A DNA stretch of 64,000 nt from Flavobacteriia bacterium (GCA_013373425.1 JABXHW010000050.1:1-64000), one strand, 5' to 3'. Counted from the stretch's first letter, positions 44,101 through 52,834 are shown. Program-made: numbers and translations. The notes: generated by a model from the sequence alone, not told the origin.

Positions 44101-45928
44101 ATCCAACTGGAATACTGTCTTGAGTAGCACATCCTTTAGATCGGATTACAAATTCAACGTCCTCTGCGTTGGAGTAAGAACAAAGACCATTGACTGGATT
44201 TTCGAAATTCACCAATTCCATATCGATTGGATTTGGCTCGTAGATAGAGATATCATCGATTGCGATATCCTGCATATCACCGGAAGTACGCTTAACCCCC
44301 AAGAAGCGGAAGTTAATGGTCTGACCTGCGTAATCCTCTAAAGGAACAATAGCAGTAGACCATGCATCATTCGAAGAAGTGTGCTGTGAACCTACATACT
44401 GAGATACGCCTTGAACAAACTGTCCGGGTGTACCACCCGTACTTGTATCGATATCCACACGGATAAGACCACGTGGTGTATTGTTGAAGCTATTTCCATA
44501 CATGTGATACTTGAACTCTAGTACGGCACAAGTATTCGCTGGAAGGTCGAAACAAGGAGTGATGAGTGGTGAAGTATTTACACCGCTTCCACCTTGTGAT
44601 GATTCTGTGTAGAGGTAGTTGCCTGAACCTGTGGTCGCATCTCCACTAGGTCCTGTATTCGCTGTACCCGTAGGTCCATTGATCACACTCCAGCCGTAAC
44701 CAGCTTGCGCTGGTAGTGGTGTTACCTGCCAGTTTCTTCCAGAAGGAGGGTTACCCAATGGGAAGTTACCTCTGTGTGCAGAACCCGTATTTCCCGATCC
44801 TGAACCTGCCGTCCAAAGACCTGGGTTCTCGAAGCTTTCCGTGAATGGGAAATTCGCCACGATATACGGGAAACTGTTTGTAGATGTAGGTCCGCACTTC
44901 GCTGGTGGCGAAGGGTCAATCCAGAACTTTGCATATGGATCGGCAGCTGCCTGATCTGGGAAGCGCGCAATATTCGGACATGCACAGTCTTCAACATATA
45001 CTTTCCATTCTACAGTGTCACCAACCACAAGGCCTGGGATAATGTAGAAATATTGAGATACCGCTGGACAAGTCGCACTCACAGCCGCAGTCATGAGTAG
45101 CGTAGTATCTGGCGCACCATTGATGCTGTATGTAAGAAGTACGCTATCTACACCGGCACCTGCGTCACTCGCTTCAAGGCGAATTTCTTGGTTGCTCTGG
45201 TAGCGCGGCCCAACGGGTTGTCTTGCTGTAGAGAAACTCCAATCGATTTGTGGCGGTTGAAGTTCACAGGTAGAACCGATGATGTCGATGTTGTCCACAT
45301 ACCATCCTGCATAAGAAGCAGCGATATTCGGGTTAACATCCACCACTGCAAAACGAATCTGGCAGTGTGTGTAAGGATTCGTGGCGTTCACCATCAAGTT
45401 CGACAAGTCGAACGTTTCGTGCGCCCACCAGTTTGATGAAGGCGAGCTGTTGTTGAACGGATCCCAGTATGGGGATGCTGATGGGTTCGGGTAAGATCCT
45501 CCGTTGAAGTACACCGTAGAGTTGTAGCCTGGACTGGCACCCAAGTAAGCGCTGCCTGGGATAGATGTCCATGTGGCTCCACTATCTACCGAATACTGAA
45601 CACGACCTTGTTGTACGAGGTTCAACTTACAGATGTGGTCGAACTCCAAACGAACGTTGGTCAAGTTTACAGTGGAGAAGAAGTCGGTGTACAGATACTT
45701 GGTCTTGTTGATGGTACGAACTCCGCGCATACTGTTCGGAGATGATACGCTCAAGTTTGAAGCCAAGTTCCAACCGCCCGTAATTACGTTTTGGTTGAGA
45801 TTGTCCATTGTCGTCGTGGTGGTCTGGACAACCGTCGAATCGAAATTCTCGATGAATAAGTCGACCAACTGTGCGTGCGAAAAGTTAGCGACCAATAATA
45901 ACCCAAGGGTGGGTATCCATTTTCTCAT
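41168..45928 (-). CDS. Very large T9SS-secreted protein with repeated MAM/jelly-roll modules
   Basis: A 1586-residue secreted protein. After a signal peptide (to about FSHAQ, residue 20) there are at least five related jelly-roll (MAM or concanavalin-like) modules, near residues 20-215, 365-580, 680-895, 990-1200 and 1305-1500. Each carries a version of FDLxxxxxPxLxFxYHMxG and ends in a W/I-xxDDFxI type strand (WSIDDFNI, WTVDDFCF). CARDB-like linkers occur between them (ATKVIVQNYGEAAVSNVPL). The last ~80 residues are a T9SS type A sorting domain (IFPNPADSYTDI; GMYIANVTINGEQRT). No catalytic motif is seen, so adhesion or glycan binding is the likely role. Confidence 0.9.
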   Translation of the reverse strand: MRKWIPTLGLLLVANFSHAQLVDLFIENFDSTVVQTTTTTMDNLNQNVITGGWNLASNLSVSSPNSMRGVRTINKTKYLYTDFFSTVNLTNVRLEFDHICKLNLVQQGRVQYSVDSGATWTSIPGSAYLGASPGYNSTVYFNGGSYPNPSASPYWDPFNNSSPSSNWWAHETFDLSNLMVNATNPYTHCQIRFAVVDVNPNIAASYAGWYVDNIDIIGSTCELQPPQIDWSFSTARQPVGPRYQSNQEIRLEASDAGAGVDSVLLTYSINGAPDTTLLMTAAVSATCPAVSQYFYIIPGLVVGDTVEWKVYVEDCACPNIARFPDQAAADPYAKFWIDPSPPAKCGPTSTNSFPYIVANFPFTESFENPGLWTAGSGSGNTGSAHRGNFPLGNPPSGRNWQVTPLPAQAGYGWSVINGPTGTANTGPSGDATTGSGNYLYTESSQGGSGVNTSPLITPCFDLPANTCAVLEFKYHMYGNSFNNTPRGLIRVDIDTSTGGTPGQFVQGVSQYVGSQHTSSNDAWSTAIVPLEDYAGQTINFRFLGVKRTSGDMQDIAIDDISIYEPNPIDMELVNFENPVNGLCSYSNAEDVEFVIRSKGCATQDSIPVGFSVSLNGGTPVILTDVITDTMELGDVMNYIPVPKADLSQYGVFEIYAWVDMPGDGDNTNDTIGPLLIEHIQPVNSFPYVEDFDGAGWVYGNGTINNPGTYGNPDWLVLPPVNQADLAFVVGREVTEDFNTGPRRDFKGDGNYLYTDSRATGTNFARYELDRCVDLTNMTNPSISYWYHMYGANVNFIKVQYQLDGTTQWLDVPGSAVTSPQQTSTTDDWRWKRADLSAYVGGLVRLRIIVQSGGTGNATDAAIDNIMIWDEDGQTDVGAAIITSPNVVNMDAVNQPATKVIVQNYGEAAVSNVPLTVIVTDACDPSKTNTVNYTVPGPIAAHASTEVTLPNNPAYYTGVMHIQAYTGMASDANTWNDTVDYYPTAFKEINIPYLNENFDSCSYDTKGWFSQGGLKAWEHGTPQKGSWNAAFSAPSSWNVANNFDYQNLNEGLRVPPLVGFDTVVGAILRFRHRFDFSGGDGGRVEYFLNGSWNQFGFNSTQVGVNWYDVAGVPAFNGGEGWTGSSAGWKLAEFPLLIWNFNPNPLRLRYQLQTTGTTSGGRGWSIDDFNIIVPPQNSVSPIFGDTKEYLVVPNQPANIWARVQNTGEKVLRGYKIRYRIDNGTWSNWETVSEPNFFKGKVVRYNFTTPTGPMAPGPHTVDIQTSRPESAFDSIPKADNRPADDLFSFTFSVLPEVTPTRDSSNYCNDFEDPNAIPLVALHSYDKQLQHEWEFGNPTQPTLPGTYSGSNAWSVDLDSNYENLNESALHTPFFNLVPDSVYEFSFWHQMNGEQYHDGGAIEFSFNGGINWYTLGSVNPNGTWYNTTHVTSLNRLSGGWSGQFPWTKSVATFSVDTIGTVVFRWRFASDYTVESAGWTVDDFCFTITGNPPSTGPISIEELEPSAIGDLQIFPNPADSYTDINILSSVNGDAEISITNLLGQVIFSTNEKLSIGKNAVSVNTESFTNGMYIANVTINGEQRTLKFIVTHE

Positions 45929-45963
45929 ACTTAGTGTTTTAATGCGAGATACACTACGGGTAA

Positions 45964-45971
45964 CAAATATA
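45964..45971 (-). promoter_or_regulatory. Candidate -7 promoter element of the 41168-45928 T9SS gene
   Basis: On the minus strand TATATTTG, an exact TAnnTTTG match, with a leader of about 30 bases. The -33 position reads TGT rather than TTG. Confidence 0.45.
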
Positions 45972-46021
45972 ACTATCTCATTGAGTCAGACACTCACTTT
46001 TTTCTGAGTGTTACTAAGAGT

Positions 46022-46636
46022 TTATTTAACGTCCACCGCGAACGCTTTTTTGCCTTCGATAAAGCCGACCAATTTGTCGTCTCTATTCACTCTTGCAACA
46101 CCGGCTGGAGTACCTGTAAAAATAAGATCGCCTTGTCTTAATGTATAGTACGCAGAGAGATGTGAAATGAGGTCATTGACCGAGAAAATCATTTCACTGG
46201 TATTTCCAGATTGACGAAGTGTGTCATTGACATCGAGTTGAATGTCAATATCTTGGATGCCTTTTCCCAAGCTCTCAAGCGTAAAGAATTTCCCTACAAC
46301 AGCCGATCCATCGAAGCCTTTGGCCTTTTCCCAAGGGAGTCCTTTTGCCTTCAATTGTGATTGAACATCGCGTGCCGTGAAGTCGATTCCGACAGTAACT
46401 TCGTCGTAATACTTGTGTGCGAATTTTGGCGCAATGTGTTTACCAAGTCGATTGATTCTGACTACCAATTCCAACTCGTGATGAACATCTTCACTGAAAT
46501 CTGGGATGAAAAAAGGTCGCCTCGGAACGAGAATAGAAGAGTCTGGCTTACTAAAGACCACCGGTTCGGTAGGAACCTCGTTCTTCAACTCTTTGGCGTG
46601 GTCGGCGTAATTACGACCAATACATAAAATCTTCAT
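46022..46636 (-). CDS. Fumarylacetoacetate hydrolase-family protein (FAHD1-like)
   Basis: A 204-residue metal-dependent enzyme of the FAH fold. KILCIGRNYADHAKEL is the family N-terminus; the metal is bound by Glu residues in HHELELVVRI and by the GIDFTARDVQ segment. The GDLIFTGTPAGV motif is diagnostic. The short single-domain size matches FAHD1, which acts as acylpyruvase/oxaloacetate decarboxylase, rather than the two-domain fumarylacetoacetase. It has its own promoter reading out of the 3' end of the upstream exonuclease gene. Confidence 0.92.
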   Translation of the reverse strand: MKILCIGRNYADHAKELKNEVPTEPVVFSKPDSSILVPRRPFFIPDFSEDVHHELELVVRINRLGKHIAPKFAHKYYDEVTVGIDFTARDVQSQLKAKGLPWEKAKGFDGSAVVGKFFTLESLGKGIQDIDIQLDVNDTLRQSGNTSEMIFSVNDLISHLSAYYTLRQGDLIFTGTPAGVARVNRDDKLVGFIEGKKAFAVDVK

Positions 46637-46657
46637 GAAAGCCCTGTTTTAGCGGGC

Positions 46658-46688
46658 TGAAGATACACAATGGAGATTCACATCTCAA
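46658..46688 (-). promoter_or_regulatory. Promoter of the FAH-family gene
   Basis: On the minus strand TTG (46686-46688, inside the exonuclease stop region), 20-base spacer, TATCTTCA (46658-46665). Leader about 17 bases. A small GGGCT/AGCCC hairpin lies in the leader. Confidence 0.4.
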
Positions 46689-47449
46689 GACTTAAGTCCC
46701 TTGAGTTTGATGTTGGTGAGAATCTTCTTGGTATAAAGAGGAAAATCTGAATTCAAAATCCATCCGAAATACCCTGGATCCTTTGCGAGTACTTCTGCGA
46801 CAAGCGTTCCCTTGTATTTCCCGAAAGTGAAGAACTCACTTCCATTTTCATCATAGGCGATAAACCCGGCAAAGTCGGCTACTTTCTGGCGATTAGAGAA
46901 TTCACTCAACCATTCGATATCGTTTTCCAGCTCCTCGTATTTCTCGATCTGAGCTAACAGAACTTCATACGTCGCTTCCACATCAGCCTCGGCACTGTGC
47001 GCATTTTCTAGGCTCTTGCCGCAGTAGAATTTGTAAGCTGCACTCAGTGTGCGCTGTTCCATTCTGTGGAAGATATTCTGAACGTCAACCGCCACGCGTT
47101 TCTGCATTTCGAAGTCGATGTCCACACGGAGGAACTCTTCAGCCAAAAGTGGGATGTCGAACTTGTTCGAATTGTAGCCACCTAGGTCACTATCCTTAAT
47201 CATGTCGTACACACGATGGGCGATGTCCTTGAAGAGGGGTGCATCCTTCACTTTTTCATCTGTAATTCCATGAATGGCTGAAGTCTCTGCTGGAATTGGA
47301 ACTCCCGGATTTACGATCCAGGTTCTGCTCTCTCTCTCGCCGTGCGGGTGAATCTTGAGTATCGAGATTTCAACGATTCTGTCTTTCACAACATTGGTGC
47401 CGGTGGTTTCAAGATCGAAGAAGCAAATAGGGCGTTTGAGGTTGAGCAT
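46685..47449 (-). CDS. DEDDh 3'-5' exonuclease (DnaQ/ExoX-like)
   Basis: A 254-residue nuclease. The DEDDh residues appear as FFDLETTG (Asp, Glu), GGYNSNKFDIPLL (Asp), and the HSAEADVEATYEVL segment (His, Asp). A C-terminal ~60-residue domain (FFTFGKYKGTLVAEVLAKDP; GYFGWILNSDFPLYTK) is the FGKYKG...W module found at the end of exonuclease X and DUF3820 proteins. It is therefore a stand-alone exonuclease rather than the Pol III epsilon subunit. It is separated from the upstream E2 gene by a terminator. Confidence 0.9.
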   Translation of the reverse strand: MLNLKRPICFFDLETTGTNVVKDRIVEISILKIHPHGERESRTWIVNPGVPIPAETSAIHGITDEKVKDAPLFKDIAHRVYDMIKDSDLGGYNSNKFDIPLLAEEFLRVDIDFEMQKRVAVDVQNIFHRMEQRTLSAAYKFYCGKSLENAHSAEADVEATYEVLLAQIEKYEELENDIEWLSEFSNRQKVADFAGFIAYDENGSEFFTFGKYKGTLVAEVLAKDPGYFGWILNSDFPLYTKKILTNIKLKGLKS

Positions 47450-47482
47450 AGTTGAGATTTGTTATCTGGAAGGATGTAAGTT

Positions 47483-47513
47483 CAAAAAAAAAGGGAGCAT
47501 CAAGCCCCCTTTT
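47483..47513 (-). terminator. Rho-independent terminator of the E2 gene
   Basis: On the minus strand a 10-bp stem with one G-T pair (AAAAGGGGGC, TTGAT loop, GCTCCCTTTT) continuing into nine T residues. Confidence 0.88.
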
Positions 47514-47519
47514 GGTATA

Positions 47520-48863
47520 TTAAAACTCGCGGTTCGGATCCCACTGTTCGAGATAGTCGGCTACCCGTCTTACAAACATTCCTCCGAGCGCACCATCTAC
47601 AACACGGTGGTCGTAGCTGTGTGAGAGGAACATCTTGTGACGAATCGCGATCACATCTCCGTCTGGTGTTTCTAAAACGGATGGTTTCTTTTGAATAGAA
47701 CCTACTGCCATAATTGCCACTTGTGGCTGGTTGATGATAGGTGTTCCAAGTACGTTACCGAATGAACCAACATTGGTTAGAGTATAGGTGCCGTCTTTGA
47801 TTTCATCTGGAGACAACTTGTTCGCTCTCGCCCGGTTGGCCAAGTCGTTTACTTGCTTGGTCAATCCTACCAAATTCAATTGATCGGCATTCTTAATTAC
47901 AGGAACAATCAAGTTGCCTGATGGAAGGGCTGCTGCCATTCCAATGTTGATTGGCTTGTGCTTGATAAGCTTGTCGCCATCTACAGAAACATTGATGTTC
48001 GGGAAATCTTTAATCGCTTTAACCAAGGCTTCGATGAAGATAGGAGTGAAGGTGATTTTCTCGCCTTCGCGGTCCATGAATTCTTTCTTCACCTTGTTTC
48101 TCCAATTCACGATGTTGGTTACATCGGCTTCAACAAAGCTTGTTACGTGAGGGGACACGTGCTTACTCATCACCATGTGGTCGGAGATAAGCTTACGCAT
48201 GCGGTCCATTTCAACGATCTCGTCACCTGGGAAGACAGGAATAGTACCTGTGTATTTCGGCATTCCTCCGCCTTGCGCAGGTGCAGCAGCAGCCGCTGGC
48301 TTGGCCGCAGGAGCAGCTGCCGGCTTTGCTGGAGCACTACCACGATTCTCGAGGTAGTTCAAAATATCATGCTTGGTAACGCGGCCTTCAGAACCTGATC
48401 CGTCGATAGAATCGAGTTCGGCCTGACCAATACCTTCTTTTTCTGCAATGCTTCGAACGAGTGGTGAGTAGAAGCGACCGTTGCTTTCACGGGAAATACT
48501 TCCAGCAGCTTCCATTGCATCATCTACGCGTTGCGCAGCTTCAGCTGCAGCCTCTTTAACAGCAGGCTCTGACTTTGCAGGAGCTTCTGTCTTTGGAGCC
48601 TCACTCGCAGGAGCGTCGCCACCCTCTGTTTCAATGATAGCAATTACTTCGCCTACTTGCACTACGTCGTTCTCACCGAATTTCTTCTCAACAAGCTTTC
48701 CTTCTACTGGAGAAGGAACTTCGCTGTCGACTTTGTCAGTGGCGATTTCGAGTACCGATTCCTCGATATCAATCGAGTCGCCCTCGTCTTTAAGCCAATT
48801 GATGATTGTAGCTTCTGCTACACTTTCGCCCATCTTGGGCATGATCAATTCATACTGAGCCAT
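47520..48863 (-). CDS. 2-oxoacid dehydrogenase complex E2 (dihydrolipoamide acyltransferase)
   Basis: A 447-residue E2 core. The lipoyl domain at residues 1-80 carries the lipoylated Lys44 in EIATDKVDSEVPSP. An Ala/Glu/Pro-rich linker (about 85-120) leads to the E3-binding domain (SPLVRSIAEKEGI; GSGSEGRVTKHDILNYLE, about 130-172), then an Ala/Pro linker and the catalytic domain with HSYDHRVVDGALGG near the C-terminus (catalytic His). A single lipoyl domain and the domain sequence resemble branched-chain 2-oxoacid dehydrogenase E2, but acetyl or succinyl specificity cannot be excluded. E1 genes are not adjacent. A -7-like element lies 24 bases upstream. Confidence 0.93.
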   Translation of the reverse strand: MAQYELIMPKMGESVAEATIINWLKDEGDSIDIEESVLEIATDKVDSEVPSPVEGKLVEKKFGENDVVQVGEVIAIIETEGGDAPASEAPKTEAPAKSEPAVKEAAAEAAQRVDDAMEAAGSISRESNGRFYSPLVRSIAEKEGIGQAELDSIDGSGSEGRVTKHDILNYLENRGSAPAKPAAAPAAKPAAAAAPAQGGGMPKYTGTIPVFPGDEIVEMDRMRKLISDHMVMSKHVSPHVTSFVEADVTNIVNWRNKVKKEFMDREGEKITFTPIFIEALVKAIKDFPNINVSVDGDKLIKHKPINIGMAAALPSGNLIVPVIKNADQLNLVGLTKQVNDLANRARANKLSPDEIKDGTYTLTNVGSFGNVLGTPIINQPQVAIMAVGSIQKKPSVLETPDGDVIAIRHKMFLSHSYDHRVVDGALGGMFVRRVADYLEQWDPNREF

Positions 48864-48887
48864 AGGATGCGTTCTTTTTCGCGACTG

Positions 48888-48895
48888 CGAAGGTA
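48888..48895 (-). promoter_or_regulatory. Candidate -7 promoter element of the E2 gene
   Basis: On the minus strand TACCTTCG, identical to the element before dapF, 24 bases from the E2 ATG. No TTG at -33. Confidence 0.4.
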
Positions 48896-48947
48896 ATAAA
48901 AAGGTAGCCTTGAAGTATGGCTTTTTACAACGACTTCAATTCTCGGT

Positions 48948-50840
48948 TCAACGTTTAACACCAAAACGAAGATATCGAATAAGTGTTCGTGCATCGAGGT
49001 TTACGTCGGAGGTAGCCGCATAGGTTTTGTCGACCTTCGGGGCTAAGGAATTGTCCGATAAGTGTTTAATGGGAACAACAGCTTTTCGGATTTGGGGTAA
49101 GTCGCGCCCATCTCCTGAGTATCCTATCCACGTTTTAAGTCCGGCCAGCACGGCAAATGAATTCCACCAAAGCAGATTAAATCGTGGAGCCCAAATCGCG
49201 AATGGGGTTAGAATCCAAAGAAACACGACCACAACAACGTCGAATGTGCGCTTACTTCTGCGTACATCCCCTTTACTCAATTCGAATACTTCCTGGGCCG
49301 TAGCTTTTCCTTGAGTGTGAATGCTACTGCTTCCTATCATCCAGCCTTCACTTGGATAAGCAATTTGAAACTTAATCCCCTTGTGTGAATTGTGAGTGAT
49401 GCATTCGATAATCTCCTTGTAGGAAAGTTGCTCAGCATCAAAAATGAGCTCGTTTATGTCCAATAGCTCACATTGCGATTCAATTGCGCCTGCATTCAAT
49501 TTTTCAAACAGGTTGAGTTTACTTTCTTCCTTGGCCATTGAGCGGATAGCGGAAGCGCCCTCTTGACTGCCGATATATCCCACACGCCTTTGTCCAGATC
49601 GCCAGAAGCCCAAGCCAAGTGTAGGGAAGAAGCTCAACACTAATCGAATGAAGAAAACTCCGAAAGTCATCCAAACTCCACCGAGGACAATCAGTGCGCG
49701 AGAGAATCTGTATTCTTCAGGACTAAGTGCGTATGCTCCGAAGATGATACTGATACCGAGTAGTAATCCGGTTATAATGCGATTGAGCTGAATGGGTTTG
49801 CGATAGCCACCGATTACAGTGATGCCCAATAAATAGAGTAGGCCGTAAATGGGAGTAATCCCCAATTTGTAGAACTCAGGGTAACTACCTCCTTCAATAA
49901 ACCTATGGTTGGACTCCCAATAGCCAATCAACAGCTGCATGCCGCCGACGAAAAGTGCTAAATCGAGGAGAGGGAGCGTGGTTCGCTTGATGATGCGCTT
50001 GACAACGCTGAGACCTGCTCTCAGGTAAATGGCGAATCGGATGAGTAAACTAAATACACGTGCATAGCCTTTGGACAAATGCTTTTTTGCAAAGATGAGC
50101 ATGGCGTTGTAGAACATGAACACGTAGTTCAAGCTCCCCTTCTTAGTACTCTCGCCTTTGTAGTGAATAATCGGTGAGTCGGCTAGATAATGAACTTCAT
50201 ACCCCGCCTTTTCAACGGAATAGCTGAGGTCGATATCTTCTCCATACATAAAGTACGTCTCATCCAAGCCACCGGCTTTCTCCCAAGCTTCTCGCTTCAT
50301 CAGCATATATGCACCGGCGAGAATCTCAACTCGGTGGCTCGACTGTGCATCGAGGTGCCCCATGTGATACTTGGCGAACTTCTTCGACTTAGGGAAGAGG
50401 CTGCTTAATCCGAAAATCTTATAAAAAGCCACCCAAGGAGTGGGCAATCCACGTTTCGATTCTGGAAGATATTCCCCCGATCCATCGTGCATCTTGATAC
50501 CAAGTGCTCCACACTTCGGGTGTGTAGTCATGTATTCCAAAGCCACCTTCAGATTGTCTTCAGGCAAAATGGTGTCTGGGTTGAGAAGTAAAACGTAATC
50601 GCTCTTAGAATCATTAGCAGCTTGGTTATTCGCGGTTGCGAAGCCAACATTTTTCTTGTTCTCGATGGTTTTCACCCATGGGAATCGATCGGCAACCATG
50701 GCCATCGAATCGTCGGACGAATCATTATCCACTACCCAAACTTCAGCGTCCAATCCATCAATAGCCTTCTCCACTGAGCGCAAGCATTGCTCAAGGAAGT
50801 AGCGAACATTGTAATTGACAATGATGATGGACAGTTTCAA
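48948..50840 (-). CDS. GT2 glycosyltransferase fused to a degenerate polyprenyl-phosphate sugar-transferase-like domain
   Basis: A 630-residue protein. Residues 1-260 are a GT2 domain of the rhamnosyltransferase type: SIIIVNYNVRYFLEQCL, VVDNDSSDDS, LLLNPDTI (DxD-like) and the acidic MYGEDIDLSYSVEKAG. Residues about 290-420 contain several membrane segments. A cytoplasmic Rossmann-like part follows (RRVGYIGSQEG), then one more membrane hairpin after KRTFDVVVVVFLWILTPFAIW, resembling the anchor of WcaJ-type sugar transferases, and a short tail with KTWIGYSG and LPQIRKAVV. The catalytic ITGLAQVxGR motif of sugar transferases is missing, so that half is likely non-catalytic. The start is a TTG overlapping the upstream stop (TTGA). 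Role: cell-surface glycan synthesis. Confidence 0.85.
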   Translation of the reverse strand: MKLSIIIVNYNVRYFLEQCLRSVEKAIDGLDAEVWVVDNDSSDDSMAMVADRFPWVKTIENKKNVGFATANNQAANDSKSDYVLLLNPDTILPEDNLKVALEYMTTHPKCGALGIKMHDGSGEYLPESKRGLPTPWVAFYKIFGLSSLFPKSKKFAKYHMGHLDAQSSHRVEILAGAYMLMKREAWEKAGGLDETYFMYGEDIDLSYSVEKAGYEVHYLADSPIIHYKGESTKKGSLNYVFMFYNAMLIFAKKHLSKGYARVFSLLIRFAIYLRAGLSVVKRIIKRTTLPLLDLALFVGGMQLLIGYWESNHRFIEGGSYPEFYKLGITPIYGLLYLLGITVIGGYRKPIQLNRIITGLLLGISIIFGAYALSPEEYRFSRALIVLGGVWMTFGVFFIRLVLSFFPTLGLGFWRSGQRRVGYIGSQEGASAIRSMAKEESKLNLFEKLNAGAIESQCELLDINELIFDAEQLSYKEIIECITHNSHKGIKFQIAYPSEGWMIGSSSIHTQGKATAQEVFELSKGDVRRSKRTFDVVVVVFLWILTPFAIWAPRFNLLWWNSFAVLAGLKTWIGYSGDGRDLPQIRKAVVPIKHLSDNSLAPKVDKTYAATSDVNLDARTLIRYLRFGVKR

Positions 50841-52213
50841 GGCGCTGTATTGATGAGTGGTTTACCGTAACGTGCAAGCAGGTCGTGACCGTATCTCTGC
50901 TCGTTGAATATCTCCGCTTCAGGGGTGAAAAATATGGACTTTCCTTCACGCAGCGCAGTCATGATCTGATTTTCATCCGCATAGTACACATACTCGATGT
51001 TCATCGTCAACCGATCTAATGGATACTTGAAGTGCGCCATTTGAAGAAAGGGATACCACCAGCCTGTAACCACAAACGCCTCTCCTTCAATTTGATGCAT
51101 TTCCCCCATTAGCTTCAAAACCGTTGCTTCCTTATTGTCCATTTTGGCTGCAACGTCAGGGAAGAAAAGTTGAATTCCTAAAGTCTGACCACCTGCTGGA
51201 ATCGAAATGTCTACTTGTTCATCTGGAATGCCTCTGTATTCATCTACTAAGTCGGTTCCTAAGAATAGAGGATTCAAAAACAGAAGCGCAAAGCTTAACT
51301 TCAGGAATAGTGGTCGGCCGTTCACGATAACTAAACCGACTATCAGAACAGTGAACGGTAGGAGGAAAGCTGATTTTTCCGGCAATGCAATGAACAATCC
51401 GAGGGAGAAGAGGAAAGCAAGTGCATAGGCGGCGAATGGTAGGTCGATTCTTTTAATAACCCTCGACCAATGTACTCCCAAAAGCCCAATGCAAATTCCT
51501 AACAATCCAAGGATTCCCCAAACGCCAATAGTCCCCTTGTAAATGATCTTTAATAGAGGTGGATAAGGCAGTTCGTAGGTGTCGAAGAACTCAAATCCTA
51601 ATAATTGATATACAGGGATATACGCTACTGCACTTAATGCAAAAGTGAATAAAGAGAAGTAGATGGATTGAAGGAGAGAGTTTCGATCCCAAATCAGCAA
51701 GAAAATGGGAAGTCCAAAGATGAGATTGGGAATTCGCAATCCAGTGGATATGGCAAGGAATACAGCACCGAGTAGCCAGTTTCCCTTTTGACCAAAATTC
51801 CATGCGGCCACGAGTGTTCCAAGCGACAATGTGTACTCCATCGTTTCACCCAGTGAAAAGCGCATTACTGGAATCATGAGAGCGCCCAAGAACAGGAATG
51901 AATTCTCCGGACTAACTCCATGACGTTCGAGAATCTGTCGGCCAAATATACCTGTCAATACCATTCCGAGTCCGACGAAAATAGGCCACATCAATTGACG
52001 GATGGGCCAGGTGGTTCCAAGTAAAAATTCGAAAATAGGATGACCTGGAAGTCGGGAGATATGATACTCTCCCGAACTGTAGATTTCGTAGGCAGTATAC
52101 GCGGCCGTCAGACTGTCTTCTTCAACTCCATAACCATTGCGGAAGATGCCAAAGACGTGCAGGCCGACCCATAGCAGGAGTAGAGGGATATAGAATTTCG
52201 AAATCGCTTTCAC
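50837..52213 (-). CDS. Polytopic membrane glycosyltransferase-like protein (GT-C/PMT type)
   Basis: A 458-residue protein with about eleven hydrophobic segments. The first periplasmic loop has acidic residues after helix one (GYGVEEDSLTAAYTAYEIY) and the SRLPGHPIFEFLLG segment, which recalls the D/E-containing loop and RxPGxP motif of GT-C protein mannosyltransferases that use polyprenyl-linked sugars. The C-terminal ~100 residues are soluble. The start is a GTG sharing one base with the recR TAG stop (TAGTG), and its own stop overlaps the GT2 gene, so recR, this gene and the GT2 gene are coupled. Donor and acceptor are unknown; family placement is moderate. Confidence 0.7.
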   Translation of the reverse strand: MKAISKFYIPLLLLWVGLHVFGIFRNGYGVEEDSLTAAYTAYEIYSSGEYHISRLPGHPIFEFLLGTTWPIRQLMWPIFVGLGMVLTGIFGRQILERHGVSPENSFLFLGALMIPVMRFSLGETMEYTLSLGTLVAAWNFGQKGNWLLGAVFLAISTGLRIPNLIFGLPIFLLIWDRNSLLQSIYFSLFTFALSAVAYIPVYQLLGFEFFDTYELPYPPLLKIIYKGTIGVWGILGLLGICIGLLGVHWSRVIKRIDLPFAAYALAFLFSLGLFIALPEKSAFLLPFTVLIVGLVIVNGRPLFLKLSFALLFLNPLFLGTDLVDEYRGIPDEQVDISIPAGGQTLGIQLFFPDVAAKMDNKEATVLKLMGEMHQIEGEAFVVTGWWYPFLQMAHFKYPLDRLTMNIEYVYYADENQIMTALREGKSIFFTPEAEIFNEQRYGHDLLARYGKPLINTAP

Positions 52214-52830
52214 TACGACTTCAAGCTTTGTTCATAAGGCACGCGCTGTTGGAGCGACCTACCCAATGTGATTTCATCGGCGTACTCAAGGGCATCACCC
52301 ACAGCAAGTCCGCGTGCAATGGTGGATACGTTCATTTCCAAGCCTTCAAGTTTCTTGTAGATGTAGAATGTTGTGGTATCGCCTTCCATGTTTGAGCTCA
52401 AGGCGAAGATTACTTCCTTGACCTCATCACCCTGAATTCTCCCGACTAAATCGGAAATATTGAGATCTGTTGGTCCAATTCCCTCCATTGGGGAAATGAG
52501 TCCTCCAAGAACATGGTACAATCCTCTATACTGACTGGTCTGTTCGATGGCCAGAACATCTCTAATGTCTTCAACAATGCACAGGAGTGAAGCATCTCGC
52601 TTTGGATCTGCGCAAATCTGGCAGATCTCTGTGTCACTGATGTTATGGCACTTAGAGCAATAGATCACATCGTCCACCAAGTGGTTTACTGCCTCTGTGA
52701 ATTGATGGATATCTTCTTTTTCCTGTCTGAGCATGTGAAGAGCCAGACGAAGCGCCGTACGCTGACCGATTCCCGGTAGCTTGGCGATTTCACGAATGGC
52801 ATTCTCAAGAACTTTTGAGGAGTGTTGCAT
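52213..52830 (-). CDS. recR: Recombination mediator RecR
   Basis: A 205-residue DNA-repair protein acting with RecF and RecO to load RecA on gapped DNA. The N-terminal helix-hairpin-helix (IAKLPGIGQRTALRLALH), the four-cysteine zinc finger (YCSKCHNISDTEICQIC) and the Toprim domain (LLCIVEDIRDVLAIE) are all present and in order; the C-terminal Walker B-like segment follows. Length is standard. It heads an operon with two glycosyltransferase genes. A -7 element stands exactly four bases before its ATG. Confidence 0.97.
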   Translation of the reverse strand: MQHSSKVLENAIREIAKLPGIGQRTALRLALHMLRQEKEDIHQFTEAVNHLVDDVIYCSKCHNISDTEICQICADPKRDASLLCIVEDIRDVLAIEQTSQYRGLYHVLGGLISPMEGIGPTDLNISDLVGRIQGDEVKEVIFALSSNMEGDTTTFYIYKKLEGLEMNVSTIARGLAVGDALEYADEITLGRSLQQRVPYEQSLKS

Positions 52831-52834
52831 GAAG

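Noticed and set aside
43568..44341. 257-codon open frame on the plus strand inside the large T9SS gene
   Set aside because: It is antisense to a clear 1586-residue protein with signal peptide and sorting domain. Its translation has no domain-like features, and the open frame follows from the codon use of the real gene.
45985..46015. Hairpin ACACTCA...TGAGTGT between the FAH gene and the T9SS gene as a terminator of the FAH gene
   Set aside because: On the minus strand the stem is only 7 bp and is not followed by a T run, so I do not call it a terminator; it may still form in RNA.
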